From positions 1-50,726 of the forward strand of contig JAISDO010000020.1 of the NCBI GenBank assembly GCA_031264755.1: a DNA stretch of 50,726 bases, written 5' to 3'. Below, one piece after another: positions 1 to 7,656 of this stretch. Source of the stretch: Clostridiales bacterium. Lineage in GTDB: Bacteria; Bacillota_A; Clostridia; Christensenellales; Pumilibacteraceae. Within the stretch, counting starts at the first letter, position 1; every line of letters begins with the position of its first letter. Below the pieces are notes generated by a model, which was given only the letters and a program-made list of their open reading frames with translations, was not told the DNA's origin and ran no database searches. Both the position numbers and the translations under genes were made by a program.

Positions 1-29
1 CCAGACAAAGGGGTATGGAGGATATGAGT

Positions 30-440
30 ATGGAATTTAATATGCAAAACAAAAGCGACTTGGTAAGACCCAAGAATATAGCCATGATAGTATTGTGTAT
101 AGTATTGTCAATATGTGCAATTGGTGCCACTATCAAATACTTGTTTGTCAACGATGAGCTTGTTGCAACTACAAACGGACCAACAACAATCATGAGTGGT
201 ACACCTATAACTGCCACAATTAAGGTTAATTATGGAAAACCAGAGTATAATCCACAAATAGTTCAAATGTATGTAGACGAATATTACGAGCACAGAGTAG
301 TGCTTGTTGACGGTGCTATTAGGATAACGTTGTTAGTGGACAAAAATCTCATAGGTACACATAGACCAGTTGTCGATATAGAATGGATATCCATAGAGCT
401 AAGATATGAGAGTAATGGATGGCAGAATGTTAGTGTCTAG
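30..440 (+). CDS. Small membrane-anchored protein, unknown function
   Basis: I do not recognise a family. The 136-residue product has a short polar N-terminus, one hydrophobic segment at about residues 19-38 (IAMIVLCIVLSICAIGATIK) and a remaining domain of about 95 residues rich in beta-type sequence that would lie outside the membrane. Three in-frame ATGs compete (15, 24, 30). I chose 30 because GGAGG at 17-21 lies 8 bases upstream of it, while it overlaps or crowds the other two. The same reading frame continues after the TAG stop into sequence that still looks protein-like, so this may be the front part of a longer, broken gene. Existence moderately sure; function unknown. Confidence 0.55.
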   Translation: MEFNMQNKSDLVRPKNIAMIVLCIVLSICAIGATIKYLFVNDELVATTNGPTTIMSGTPITATIKVNYGKPEYNPQIVQMYVDEYYEHRVVLVDGAIRITLLVDKNLIGTHRPVVDIEWISIELRYESNGWQNVSV

Positions 441-952
441 AGTTGTTTAAGCAATTTCCACATCTTGACGGCAAGTAGTAACTATAGTAAGGGAATATAT
501 ACGAGTAGTTTGAGTGTTGGAGCGACTTTGCAACAGAGGTCAAGCTATGGCGGTTGTAGCGACAGTAGGCAAGACCTACTACGCAGACGACTTGTATGGT
601 AATGTTGTACAAAGACAACAAGAATATGTCCAAGACAAATTTTTGGTCAAAGAGCTAATCAACAAGACATATGCCGACTTTGACAATTATCTTGTAGTTA
701 GGTACAAGATGAGCAAGCCTATCAAAGCTCCTGTGCATGAATATAGTAAGCATACTGTCAATATTGGAGAAGGTAGATACTGGTAGTCTATATGTAGGTA
801 ACGAATATAGTCTTGATATTGGTAGTGGAAATAAGTATACATTTAGGATAAGATACAAGCTAGAATTTGTGACAGAGACTAAACCACCCAAAAATCTCAA
901 GTTGGTATCTATCAAGCTTTGGTCACGAGATCAGATAACAATCTTGCCATGA
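441..952 (+). pseudogene. Frameshifted coding remnants after the first gene
   Basis: No intact gene spans this stretch, but protein-like sequence runs through all three frames in turn. The frame of the upstream gene stays open after its stop to about 600. A second frame runs 547-786 and has its own AGAGG ribosome site at 535-539 before ATG 547. A third frame carries the piece with TGSLYVGNEYSLDIGSG, to about 952. The joins need two shifts in the same direction, near 540-600 and near 765-786. The simplest reading is a decayed surface-protein gene. A sequencing indel, or one real 79-residue gene at 547-786, is also possible. Confidence 0.4.
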
Positions 953-1019
953 TGAGATTGGTAGAGCAATACCAATTGACAATCTTGCCATAACCACGAC
1001 AATGTCTTGTAGATACTAT

Positions 1020-1062
1020 CAATAGCTCTATCAGTTTTAGACTAAGACTAATAGAGCTATTG
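1020..1062. terminator. Hairpin before ychF, no T-tract
   Basis: A 12-bp perfect stem (1020-1031 with 1051-1062, arm CAATAGCTCTAT) closes a 19-base loop. No run of T follows on either strand, so an intrinsic terminator is only a guess. It sits between the decayed region and the ychF promoter. A direct repeat ACAATCTTGCCAT lies just upstream at 938-950 and 979-991. Confidence 0.3.
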
Positions 1063-1083
1063 TGTTGAGGTAGCTGGATATAT

Positions 1084-1112
1084 TTGCAAAAAGCAACATC
1101 TTGTAGTACAAT
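1084..1112 (+). promoter_or_regulatory. Promoter of ychF, predicts a leaderless mRNA
   Basis: TTGCAA at 1084-1089 and TACAAT at 1107-1112 are separated by 17 bases. The ychF ATG at 1120 begins only 7 bases after the -10 box, so transcription should start at or next to the A of the start codon. No Shine-Dalgarno sequence is present. Confidence 0.6.
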
Positions 1113-1119
1113 AATTGTT

Positions 1120-2217
1120 ATGAAATTAGGTATAGTAGGACTCCCAAATGTAGGCAAAAGCACACTCTTCAATGCCATAACTGAGGCAGGAGCAGAATGT
1201 GCCAATTATCCTTTTTGCACAATTGAACCCAATGTAGGTACGGTGCCTGTGCCTGACCCACGACTGTCAGTGTTGGCAGATATCAACAACTCTCGCAAGA
1301 TTATACCGGCGGTATTAGAGTTTGTGGATATTGCTGGTCTTGTCAAAGGTGCTAGCAAGGGCGAAGGGCTTGGCAACAAGTTTTTGGCTCATATACGAGA
1401 GGTTGATGCAATATTGCATGTTGTGAGATGTTTTGACAATAGTGATATTGCACATGTGGATAGCTCTGTAGATCCCATAAGAGATATTGATACTATCAAT
1501 ACAGAGTTGATACTAGCAGATATGGAGAGTATCAACAAAAGATTGGACAAATCACTCAAGGCTAGCAAAGGTGGAGACAAGAGTGCGTTGGCTGAGTATG
1601 AGTTGCTCAAGGCGATATCAATTGGTCTAGACAAAGGGCAGCCAATTAGACAGATTGTAGCGGATATGGATATTGGTGCAGATATGTTGAGATTGGTAGC
1701 TACTGACATAACAAGCAAGCCAGTGATATACTGTTGCAATATAGATGAGAGTGATGTATCCAAACCAGACAACAAATATGTACAACAAGTGCGAGACTAT
1801 GCCAATGTTCAATGTGCAGAGATGGTAGTAATATCAGCCCAGGTAGAAGCGGAGATTGCTAAGATGCCTTTGAGTGAGCGTCAAATGTTTGTGCAAGAAC
1901 TTGGATTGGGGGAGAGTGGGTTGCAACGCATAATTACTAGTGGATATGCAGCACTTGGATTGATTAGTTATATCACAGCAGGCGAGAAAGAAGTCCGTGC
2001 GTGGACTATCAAGAGAGGTACCAAGGCTCCGCAAGCGGCGGGCAAGATACACAGTGACTTTGAAAAAGGTTTTATAAGAGCAGAAGTTGTGTCATATCAA
2101 GACTTGAGCACATTAGGTAGTATAGCAGCGTGCAAACAAGCGGGCAAATATAGATCCGAGGGCAAAGATTATGTAATCAGAGATGGAGATGTTGTGCTAT
2201 TTAGATTCAATGTATAA
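1120..2217 (+). CDS. ychF: Redox-regulated ATPase/GTPase YchF (Ola1 family)
   Basis: YchF is a cytosolic P-loop nucleotidase of the Obg/TRAFAC class that binds ribosomes and usually prefers ATP. The 365-residue product matches the usual family length. It starts with the typical [17 protein letters not shown], where GLPNVGKS is the P-loop. [12 protein letters not shown] and [20 protein letters not shown] are the switch regions. NIDE stands where a GTPase would have NKxD, as in the family. The C-terminal TGS domain includes [19 protein letters not shown] and ends in [11 protein letters not shown] chose ATG 1120 over upstream in-frame codons because it gives the conserved N-terminus and because the promoter's -10 box ends at 1112. 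No Shine-Dalgarno site is visible. The gene appears monocistronic. Confidence 0.97.
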   Translation: MKLGIVGLPNVGKSTLFNAITEAGAECANYPFCTIEPNVGTVPVPDPRLSVLADINNSRKIIPAVLEFVDIAGLVKGASKGEGLGNKFLAHIREVDAILHVVRCFDNSDIAHVDSSVDPIRDIDTINTELILADMESINKRLDKSLKASKGGDKSALAEYELLKAISIGLDKGQPIRQIVADMDIGADMLRLVATDITSKPVIYCCNIDESDVSKPDNKYVQQVRDYANVQCAEMVVISAQVEAEIAKMPLSERQMFVQELGLGESGLQRIITSGYAALGLISYITAGEKEVRAWTIKRGTKAPQAAGKIHSDFEKGFIRAEVVSYQDLSTLGSIAACKQAGKYRSEGKDYVIRDGDVVLFRFNV

Positions 2218-2259
2218 ACAACTGTTGTGTTGATGCAACATAGAGTACTTGGAATATAG

Positions 2260-2287
2260 TTGACATGATCCAATAAAATAGTATAAT
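2260..2287 (+). promoter_or_regulatory. Consensus promoter of the aldo/keto reductase gene
   Basis: A perfect TTGACA (2260-2265) and a perfect TATAAT (2282-2287) are separated by 16 bases. Transcription should start near 2294, giving a leader of about 74 bases that carries GAGAGGAG at 2351-2358 before ATG 2368. Confidence 0.8.
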
Positions 2288-2367
2288 TAAGATACGCTCA
2301 ATTGAAGTATAATCCAACATTAGTATTTGTATATATCGTGTATGCAAGTAGAGAGGAGTACATAATA

Positions 2368-3300
2368 ATGAAAGATATAAATATAGCCAAAGGACTGCAA
2401 GGTAGTCAGATTGTAGCTGGGTGCATGCGTATCGCCAACTTTGAGGACAAACAAATAGATCAATTTGTCAATGTAGCTTTGGACAATGGTATTGCTTACT
2501 TTGATCATGCGGATATATATAGTCAAGGCAAGTCCGAAAGCGTCTTTGGTGGGGCGTTGGCTCGCAACAAGTCTCTACGAGACAAGATGATTATACAGAC
2601 TAAATGTGGTATAAGGATAGACCAAGAGTTTGGCAATTATTTTGACTTTGGTCATGACCATATAATAAGTAGTGTAGAAGGTAGTCTCAAGCGTCTAGGT
2701 GTGGATACAATAGATGTACTATTGTTGCATAGACCAGATACATTGATGCAGCCTGACCAAATTGCAGAGGCTTTTGATACATTGTATAAGAGTGGCAAAG
2801 TCAGGTTGTTTGGAGTAAGCAATCAGAATCCTGCCCAAATCAACTTGCTCAATGCATATTTGGGCGACAACAAGCTAAGGATCAACCAGTTGCAGTTGTC
2901 CATAGCTTTTACTCCTATGATAGATGCAGGGCTTAATGTCAATATGCAAAATGACCTCAACATCAATAGAGACGGTGGGATACTAGAGTACTCACGACTA
3001 CATGATATGACATTGCAAGCTTGGAGTCCATTTCAATATGGATTCTTCGAAGGGGTATTTGTAGGTAGTGACAAGTATGCTGAGCTCAACAAGGTACTCA
3101 ATGAGTTGGCTACCAAGTACAATACTACACCGTCCTCTATAGCGGTAGCATGGATATTGCGTCACCCTGCCAAATGGCAAGTGGTCACAGGTACAACTAA
3201 GGTAGAGAGACTCAAAGAAGCAGCAAATGCCACAACTTATGTATTGACACATCAAGAATGGTACAGGGTGTACAAAGCCGCTGGCAATCAGTTGCCATAA
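2368..3300 (+). CDS. Aldo/keto reductase, YdhF-like
   Basis: This is a 310-residue cytosolic NAD(P)H-dependent oxidoreductase of the AKR superfamily; the substrate cannot be told from sequence. The catalytic tetrad is visible: Asp and Tyr in YFDHADIY (about residues 46-53), Lys in IIQTKCGI, and His in VLLLHRPD. The C-terminal cofactor-binding segment PAKWQVVTGTTKVERLKEA (GTTK in place of the more common GS.) resembles E. coli YdhF. GAGAGGAG at 2351-2358 lies 9 bases before ATG 2368, which fixes the start and excludes the in-frame extension from 2302. The gene has its own consensus promoter and no obvious partner. Confidence 0.93.
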   Translation: MKDINIAKGLQGSQIVAGCMRIANFEDKQIDQFVNVALDNGIAYFDHADIYSQGKSESVFGGALARNKSLRDKMIIQTKCGIRIDQEFGNYFDFGHDHIISSVEGSLKRLGVDTIDVLLLHRPDTLMQPDQIAEAFDTLYKSGKVRLFGVSNQNPAQINLLNAYLGDNKLRINQLQLSIAFTPMIDAGLNVNMQNDLNINRDGGILEYSRLHDMTLQAWSPFQYGFFEGVFVGSDKYAELNKVLNELATKYNTTPSSIAVAWILRHPAKWQVVTGTTKVERLKEAANATTYVLTHQEWYRVYKAAGNQLP

Positions 3301-3350
3301 TTGCATGTTGCAAAGTAAAGTTATAAAGAATTTATTTGGGAGTTGGTATC

Positions 3351-3611
3351 ATGATATCTAAGAGCGGCATTAAGAGTGCAGATGCATTGGTCGTCTTGTT
3401 CAAGAGTTTGGCGTTGATTGCGGTTGTAATTGTCAATCTTATCGCCTTTGTTGCAGTGGTGGGTGATTCGGGAGCAGCAGGTCTAATTGTACTAGTCAAT
3501 ATGTTTATTCAAATTATGGGGGTGATAGTTGTTGTAGCTATAGCTAGAGCTATCTTAGTCATTGCTTACAACTCTTATGACAAAACAGACCAAAACAACA
3601 CTAGATATTGA
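3351..3611 (+). CDS. Small two-span membrane protein
   Basis: Unrecognised 86-residue protein. Two hydrophobic stretches at about residues 14-37 and 44-72 (GLIVLVNMFIQIMGVIVVVA) predict a helical hairpin in the membrane, with a short polar tail (YDKTDQNNTRY). GGGAG at 3338-3342 lies 8 bases before ATG 3351, which supports translation. The gene lies alone between the reductase and typA. Hypothetical, but probably real. Confidence 0.6.
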   Translation: MISKSGIKSADALVVLFKSLALIAVVIVNLIAFVAVVGDSGAAGLIVLVNMFIQIMGVIVVVAIARAILVIAYNSYDKTDQNNTRY

Positions 3612-3747
3612 GCAAACAAAAATTATTATTTAGGTGACTGAAGGTGTCATAGTCATGTTATATCTTGCTAATTGGATCATTGTATTGAGACTTTGATGTG
3701 ATATTGATTGTTAACTTTGTTTGTTCATATCCAAAAACTACATGAGT

Positions 3748-3777
3748 TTGACAATATTTGCTAGCAAGTGATATAAT
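3748..3777 (+). promoter_or_regulatory. Promoter of typA, predicts a leaderless mRNA
   Basis: TTGACA (3748-3753) and TATAAT (3772-3777) are both perfect, with an 18-base spacer. The typA ATG is at 3785, seven bases after the -10 box, so the mRNA should begin at the start codon or one base before it. No Shine-Dalgarno site fits in that space. Confidence 0.75.
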
Positions 3778-3784
3778 ACAATTT

Positions 3785-5593
3785 ATGAAAAACCAAAATA
3801 TACGCAATGTGGCAATCATAGCTCACGTAGACCACGGCAAGACTACGCTAGTTGACCAGATGCTCAAGCAGGGTGGAGTATTTAGAGCCAATCAACATGT
3901 GGCAGATAGAGTCATGGATAGCAACGATCTAGAAAAAGAGCGTGGCATAACTATCTTGGCTAAGAATACATCAATCAACTACAAAGATTACAAGATCAAT
4001 GTAGTTGATACTCCTGGTCACGCCGACTTTGGTGGCGAAGTAGAACGTGTACTCAAGATGGTCAATGGTGTTATATTGCTAGTAGATGCGTACGAAGGGA
4101 CTATGCCGCAGACTAGGTTTGTACTGCAAAAAGCTCTAGAACTAGACAACAAAGTAATAATAGTTGTCAATAAGATAGATAGACCAGATGCACGTGTCAA
4201 TGAGGTGTGTGACGAAGTGCTAGAATTGTTGATGGAGTTGAATGCAACACATGATCAATTGGATAGTCCTATCGTGTATTGTAGTGCTAGGTATGGTACA
4301 AGTACGGTGGATATCAATCAACCCAATGACAATTTTATACCTTTGTTTGATACTATCATACGACACATAGATGCCCCAGAAGGTGACCCTGTGGGTCCAT
4401 TCCAAATGTTGATTAGTGCGTTGGATTACAACGACTATGTAGGTGCTATAGGTATAGGGCGTATAGAACACGGTACAATTGTACCTAACACAAATGTAGT
4501 TGTAACCAATTATTACAATCCAGACAAAATACGCAAATCCAAGGTTGTGGCTATGTTTAGGTTTGAAGGGCTTGACCGTATACCTGTAGATCAAGCTGAA
4601 TCGGGTGAGATTGTATGTATCAGTGGTATAGAAGATTTGACCATAGGTGATACTGTATGTCACCCAGACAATGTGCAGCCTATATCATTCCCTAAGATTG
4701 ACGAGCCTAGTGTTGAGATGACTTTTGCGGTCAATGATAGTCCATTTGCTGGCAAAGAAGGCAAATTTGTCACTAGTCGCAATCTGAGAGAGAGATTGTA
4801 CAAAGAGTGTATCAAAGATGTCTCCATTAGGGTAAGTGACACCGATAGTAGCGAAGCTTTTAAGGTGTGTGGTAGGGGTGAGATGCACTTGTCCATACTT
4901 ATAGAGAATATGCGTCGAGAAGGTTATGAGTTTCAGGTAAGTATGCCTAAGGTGTTGTTCAAACGTGACGACAGTGGCAAGTTGTCTGAGCCTATTGATC
5001 GCATGATAGCGGATGTGCCCAATGATTGTGTGGGGGCTGTCATGAACAAGATGGGCATTCGCAAGGGTGAGCTTGTCCAGATGACTCCGTTTGGTGATAC
5101 TCGTATGAAATTAGAGTTTGATGTACCTAGCAGAGGATTGTTTGGTTACAAAAGCGAATTTTTGACTGACACTAAGGGCGAAGGTATACTTAATAGTATA
5201 TTTGATAGATATGATGCTCATAGAGGGGAGATAGAACGTCGTAGTCAAGGTAGCCTTATTGTGCATGAGACGGGTGAGACTACTACTTATGGACTGTACA
5301 ATGCTCAAGAGCGTGGGAGTCTCTTCGTAGGAGCGGGTGTGCCTGTGTATGCGGGTATGGTAGTAGGTGAGAATGCCAAATCCGAAGATGTCGTAGTCAA
5401 TGTATGCAAAAAAAAACAATTGACCAATATGCGTGCGTCAGGTAGTGACGATAGCTTGCGTCTGACTCCACACAAAGTATTTAGTCTAGAGCAATCTCTC
5501 ACATTCATAGCTGACGACGAGTATCTAGAAGTCACACCCAAGACTATTCGTATACGCAAGAAGATACTAGACAACAAAGCTCGCAAAAAATAA
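3785..5593 (+). CDS. typA: Ribosome-associated translational GTPase TypA/BipA
   Basis: TypA/BipA is an EF-G-like GTPase that acts on the ribosome in assembly and stress adaptation. The 602-residue protein has the family layout. The G domain carries the P-loop AHVDHGKTT at about residues 14-22, G2 in ERGITILAKNTSI, G3 DTPGHADFGGEVERV and G4 NKID. The beta-barrel domain II and EF-G-like domains III and V follow (GRGEMHLSILIENMRREGYEF), then the BipA-specific C-terminal domain (RLTPHKVFSLEQSLTFI, ending DDEYLEVTPKTIRIRKKIL). ATG 3785 gives the canonical N-terminus MKNQNIRNVAIIAHVDHG. The apparently leaderless start is unusual for such a gene in this phylum. Confidence 0.97.
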   Translation: MKNQNIRNVAIIAHVDHGKTTLVDQMLKQGGVFRANQHVADRVMDSNDLEKERGITILAKNTSINYKDYKINVVDTPGHADFGGEVERVLKMVNGVILLVDAYEGTMPQTRFVLQKALELDNKVIIVVNKIDRPDARVNEVCDEVLELLMELNATHDQLDSPIVYCSARYGTSTVDINQPNDNFIPLFDTIIRHIDAPEGDPVGPFQMLISALDYNDYVGAIGIGRIEHGTIVPNTNVVVTNYYNPDKIRKSKVVAMFRFEGLDRIPVDQAESGEIVCISGIEDLTIGDTVCHPDNVQPISFPKIDEPSVEMTFAVNDSPFAGKEGKFVTSRNLRERLYKECIKDVSIRVSDTDSSEAFKVCGRGEMHLSILIENMRREGYEFQVSMPKVLFKRDDSGKLSEPIDRMIADVPNDCVGAVMNKMGIRKGELVQMTPFGDTRMKLEFDVPSRGLFGYKSEFLTDTKGEGILNSIFDRYDAHRGEIERRSQGSLIVHETGETTTYGLYNAQERGSLFVGAGVPVYAGMVVGENAKSEDVVVNVCKKKQLTNMRASGSDDSLRLTPHKVFSLEQSLTFIADDEYLEVTPKTIRIRKKILDNKARKK

Positions 5594-5833
5594 AAGTTGT
5601 GGCAATATCAACATTGCAATACCAATCCAGCAAGCAATGTGCTACTACTGTGCCTCGTGTCACACATTATGCGAGCATGTTTTGTTTGGCAATAATTGCT
5701 ATAGTGTATCTGAGTTTTGGTGCGATTTGATTGCGTTGCATGTCAAATTATATTGAGTGTCCCGTACATGATCTGTCAATCAACTGTTGTAATACCAGAT
5801 TTTTGATTTTGTAATTGATAACAAACCAACCAA

Positions 5834-6349
5834 ATGCACAATAAGACAAGCAATCTTAAGACAATCGCACTTTATACTGACGGAGCATGTAGCGGCAATC
5901 CTGGACGTGGAGGATGGGCTGCTATACTCATTTATACAACTGCCAATGGGGCAATTCATACCAAAGAATTGAGCGGGTATATGCCTAGCACAACCAACAA
6001 CCGCATGGAGATGTTTAGCATAATACAGGGATTGGGGCAGCTCAAAGAGAGTTGCAATGTACTTGTACATAGCGATAGTGCTTATGTAGTCAATGCGTTC
6101 AACAATGGGTGGATTGACAATTGGCAACGCAACAACTGGAAAACAAGCGACAAAAAAGAAGTTAAGAATATGGATTTGTGGAAAGATTTATTATCCAAAC
6201 TGTCTATGCATGAGTATACTTTTGTCAAAGTTAAGGGACACGCCGACAATGAGTACAATAATAGATGTGACAAGTTGGCAGTAGCAGCATGCAAATCATG
6301 TAGTGCATCTAACTCAATCTTTGCCACAACCAAAAGTAATACAGTTTGA
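5834..6349 (+). CDS. rnhA: Ribonuclease HI
   Basis: RNase HI cuts the RNA strand of RNA-DNA hybrids, including Okazaki primers and R-loops. In the 171-residue product the acidic active-site residues are visible: Asp in YTDGACSGNPGRGGWAA (about residue 16), Glu in TNNRMEM, Asp in LVHSDSAYVVNAF, and the last Asp in KGHADNEYNNRCDKLA, which also carries the His. The basic-loop region GWIDNWQRNNWK is present. About 20 residues beyond the RNase H fold form a Ser/Thr-rich tail. There is no Shine-Dalgarno sequence before ATG 5834; TTGTAA and TGTAAT spaced 17 bases (5787-5815) could give a leader of about 12 bases. Confidence 0.95.
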   Translation: MHNKTSNLKTIALYTDGACSGNPGRGGWAAILIYTTANGAIHTKELSGYMPSTTNNRMEMFSIIQGLGQLKESCNVLVHSDSAYVVNAFNNGWIDNWQRNNWKTSDKKEVKNMDLWKDLLSKLSMHEYTFVKVKGHADNEYNNRCDKLAVAACKSCSASNSIFATTKSNTV

Positions 6350-6393
6350 ATAACGCTATACAATATTTGCACAAATCTACATCGTATGTGTCC

Positions 6394-6449
6394 AAAAACG
6401 ACACCACAGAGCCCCATTTGACAAAACAAATGGGGCTCTGTGGTGTCGT
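6394..6449 (-). terminator. 23-bp perfect hairpin, terminator for the minus strand
   Basis: Positions 6398-6420 pair perfectly with 6427-6449 around a six-base loop (ACAAAA). The stem is GC-rich for this genome (core GAGCCCC/GGGGCTC). Read on the minus strand it is followed directly by five T (complement of AAAAA at 6394-6398), so it is a strong intrinsic terminator for the minus-strand genes that end at 6463. On the plus strand no T-run follows, but the stem could still help to insulate rnhA. Confidence 0.75.
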
Positions 6450-6462
6450 CTTGATGGCACAC

Positions 6463-6630
6463 TTACTGATGACGCATACCTGTGTCGTTGGTATTGGTGT
6501 CTGCTATGGAGCGTTGTACAGTTTTGCCTGTTACACCTGGACAATGCTTGAGACTGTGCGACGTGTACGGCTTGTCACTGGTCTTGTCTATGTTGTGACT
6601 GTTGCAGTTGGTGTCCTTGTCTTTTTTCAT
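6463..6630 (-). CDS. Possible 55-residue hydrophilic protein
   Basis: This is a short minus-strand reading frame, from ATG at 6630-6628 to TAA at 6465-6463. The product begins MKKDKDTNCNSHNIDK and ends in NDTGMRHQ, with no hydrophobic segment. Support is mainly positional. It follows the conserved gene 6675-6935 on the same strand, and its stop lies 13 bases before a strong minus-strand terminator. No Shine-Dalgarno site is visible, and its Asn/Thr/Asp-rich composition fits local coding style. It may be part of that transcription unit or only untranslated sequence. Confidence 0.35.
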   Translation of the reverse strand: MKKDKDTNCNSHNIDKTSDKPYTSHSLKHCPGVTGKTVQRSIADTNTNDTGMRHQ

Positions 6631-6674
6631 ATATATAGTGTATGCAAATATACTATTATTATCACATATTATAG

Positions 6675-6935
6675 TTATTCTAATACTGCCTCTATGGTCA
6701 GCATATCAAAATCTACATCTTCTACAAAGTCGCTAGGCTTGAATTTGGCTATATTGAAGTTGGTATAGTTGTACTTGTGACTGTATAGTACTGAGGGTGT
6801 GGGAATGTCTAGCTGATAGCACACTGACACTACACAATCAAATAGCCTGGATGAGTGATAATATCCATCTATCTCTACAATCTTGCTGAGGGTTATGCGT
6901 TGGTCTCTAATCAATTTAGCCCATATTCGTATCAT
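6675..6935 (-). CDS. Small conserved hypothetical protein
   Basis: The 86-residue cytosolic protein begins MIRIWAKLIRDQRI and has an acidic C-terminal part (KPSDFVEDVDFDMLTIEAVLE). From memory it resembles a small uncharacterised family of Clostridia with the pattern RVWGKIIKNN...FIESIDFDYLEI; no function is known to me. I chose ATG 6935-6933 because the codon three positions upstream is TTG. A strong promoter lies just upstream on the minus strand. It leads a short minus-strand unit that runs towards rnhA and ends at the hairpin 6394-6449. Confidence 0.75.
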   Translation of the reverse strand: MIRIWAKLIRDQRITLSKIVEIDGYYHSSRLFDCVVSVCYQLDIPTPSVLYSHKYNYTNFNIAKFKPSDFVEDVDFDMLTIEAVLE

Positions 6936-6957
6936 AATCTTCAAAAAATATAGTTTG

Positions 6958-6986
6958 ATTATATCACAAAAATATTGTGGTGTAAA
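6958..6986 (-). promoter_or_regulatory. Minus-strand promoter of the small conserved gene
   Basis: Reading the minus strand, TTTACA (6986-6981) and TATAAT (6963-6958) are 17 bases apart, and the -10 box has the extended form TGATATAAT. Transcription should start near 6951, about 16 bases before ATG 6935. Confidence 0.7.
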
Positions 6987-7022
6987 TATATTGTACTAAG
7001 CCTTCTTGTTAGTGCATGTTTG

Positions 7023-7087
7023 AGCAAGCCTAAGCTTGTTTGACGACCACTCTTTTGGTTGTCTACATAATTTGCCAAGTAAGGCAA
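7023..7087 (+). promoter_or_regulatory. Three consecutive hairpins in the leader of the SpaA-like gene
   Basis: Three stem-loops follow one another: 7023-7029 with 7034-7040 (AGCAAGC/GCTTGTT), 7042-7049 with 7056-7063 (GACGACCA/TGGTTGTC), and 7072-7076 with 7083-7087 (TTGCC/GGCAA). The last ends 6 bases before the AAAGGAG ribosome site at 7094-7100. They could control mRNA stability or ribosome access. No known riboswitch motif was recognised. Confidence 0.4.
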
Positions 7088-7108
7088 TTATGCAAAGGAG
7101 AGTATATT

Positions 7109-7504
7109 ATGAGAAATTCTAGATTAGAAGGCGTTAAGTTTGGTTTGTTTAATCATGCTGGTAGGCAGATTGCTACAGGTTGCACCAATCGCAATGGTGA
7201 GATAGATTTTGAAGGACTACCAATGGGTAGGTACGTATTGCAACAATTATCTAGGCACGGTGATTTTGACGGTGAGAGAGTGTGCAAAGAAGTAGTAATA
7301 GATTGTAATGGTCGTTGTCGTACTGTAGAGTTTGAGAACGTAATGCAACTTGGTGGCATACGTGTGCAATTGTCTGCAAGGACCGAGCGTTGTGACTTTG
7401 GTCCTAGACGCCACAACTGTAATTGTGGTTGCAATAGCTTGGCTAGTTCGTCTTGTGACGAAGATTTGCAAGATGGAGAATGCGGTAGCTCTAGTAGGTG
7501 GTAG
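7109..7504 (+). CDS. SpaA/Cna-B-like domain protein with a Cys-rich tail
   Basis: The 131-residue product has one prealbumin-like (SpaA/Cna-B) domain at about residues 1-75. Its signature parts are LEGVKFGLFNHAGRQIATG, then TNRNGEIDFEGLPMGRYVLQQ. Such domains normally build Gram-positive pili and adhesins, but here there is no signal peptide, LPXTG motif or membrane segment. The C-terminal 40 residues contain six cysteines, three of them in CNCGC, and could bind metal. AAAGGAG at 7094-7100 lies 8 bases before ATG 7109, which fixes the start. The role is unknown; a cytosolic scaffold or metal-binding protein are possibilities. Confidence 0.75.
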   Translation: MRNSRLEGVKFGLFNHAGRQIATGCTNRNGEIDFEGLPMGRYVLQQLSRHGDFDGERVCKEVVIDCNGRCRTVEFENVMQLGGIRVQLSARTERCDFGPRRHNCNCGCNSLASSSCDEDLQDGECGSSSRW

Positions 7505-7656
7505 ACACAATCCAAGCCAAAATTACAAAAGATAAAGAGAGATGCAATACCCAAGTGTATGCGTCTCTTTTGTCAATTGTATTGTGTTGCGGTCAAGTTG
7601 CAAGTACAATTTGGATTGTTGGTCACGGTATAGCCCTAATCCTAATATACTATACT

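Noticed and set aside
6346..6768. A 140-codon plus-strand frame with hydrophobic stretches
   Set aside because: It runs through the 23-bp terminator hairpin and lies antisense to the minus-strand unit, which has a promoter and a terminator. It has no ribosome site, and its hydrophobic look comes from reading the complement of Asn/Thr/Asp-rich codons.
7498..7656. N-terminal extension of murB back to 7498
   Set aside because: The extra 53 residues are hydrophobic, unrelated to MurB, and the start would overlap the SpaA-like gene; ATG 7657 gives the family N-terminus.
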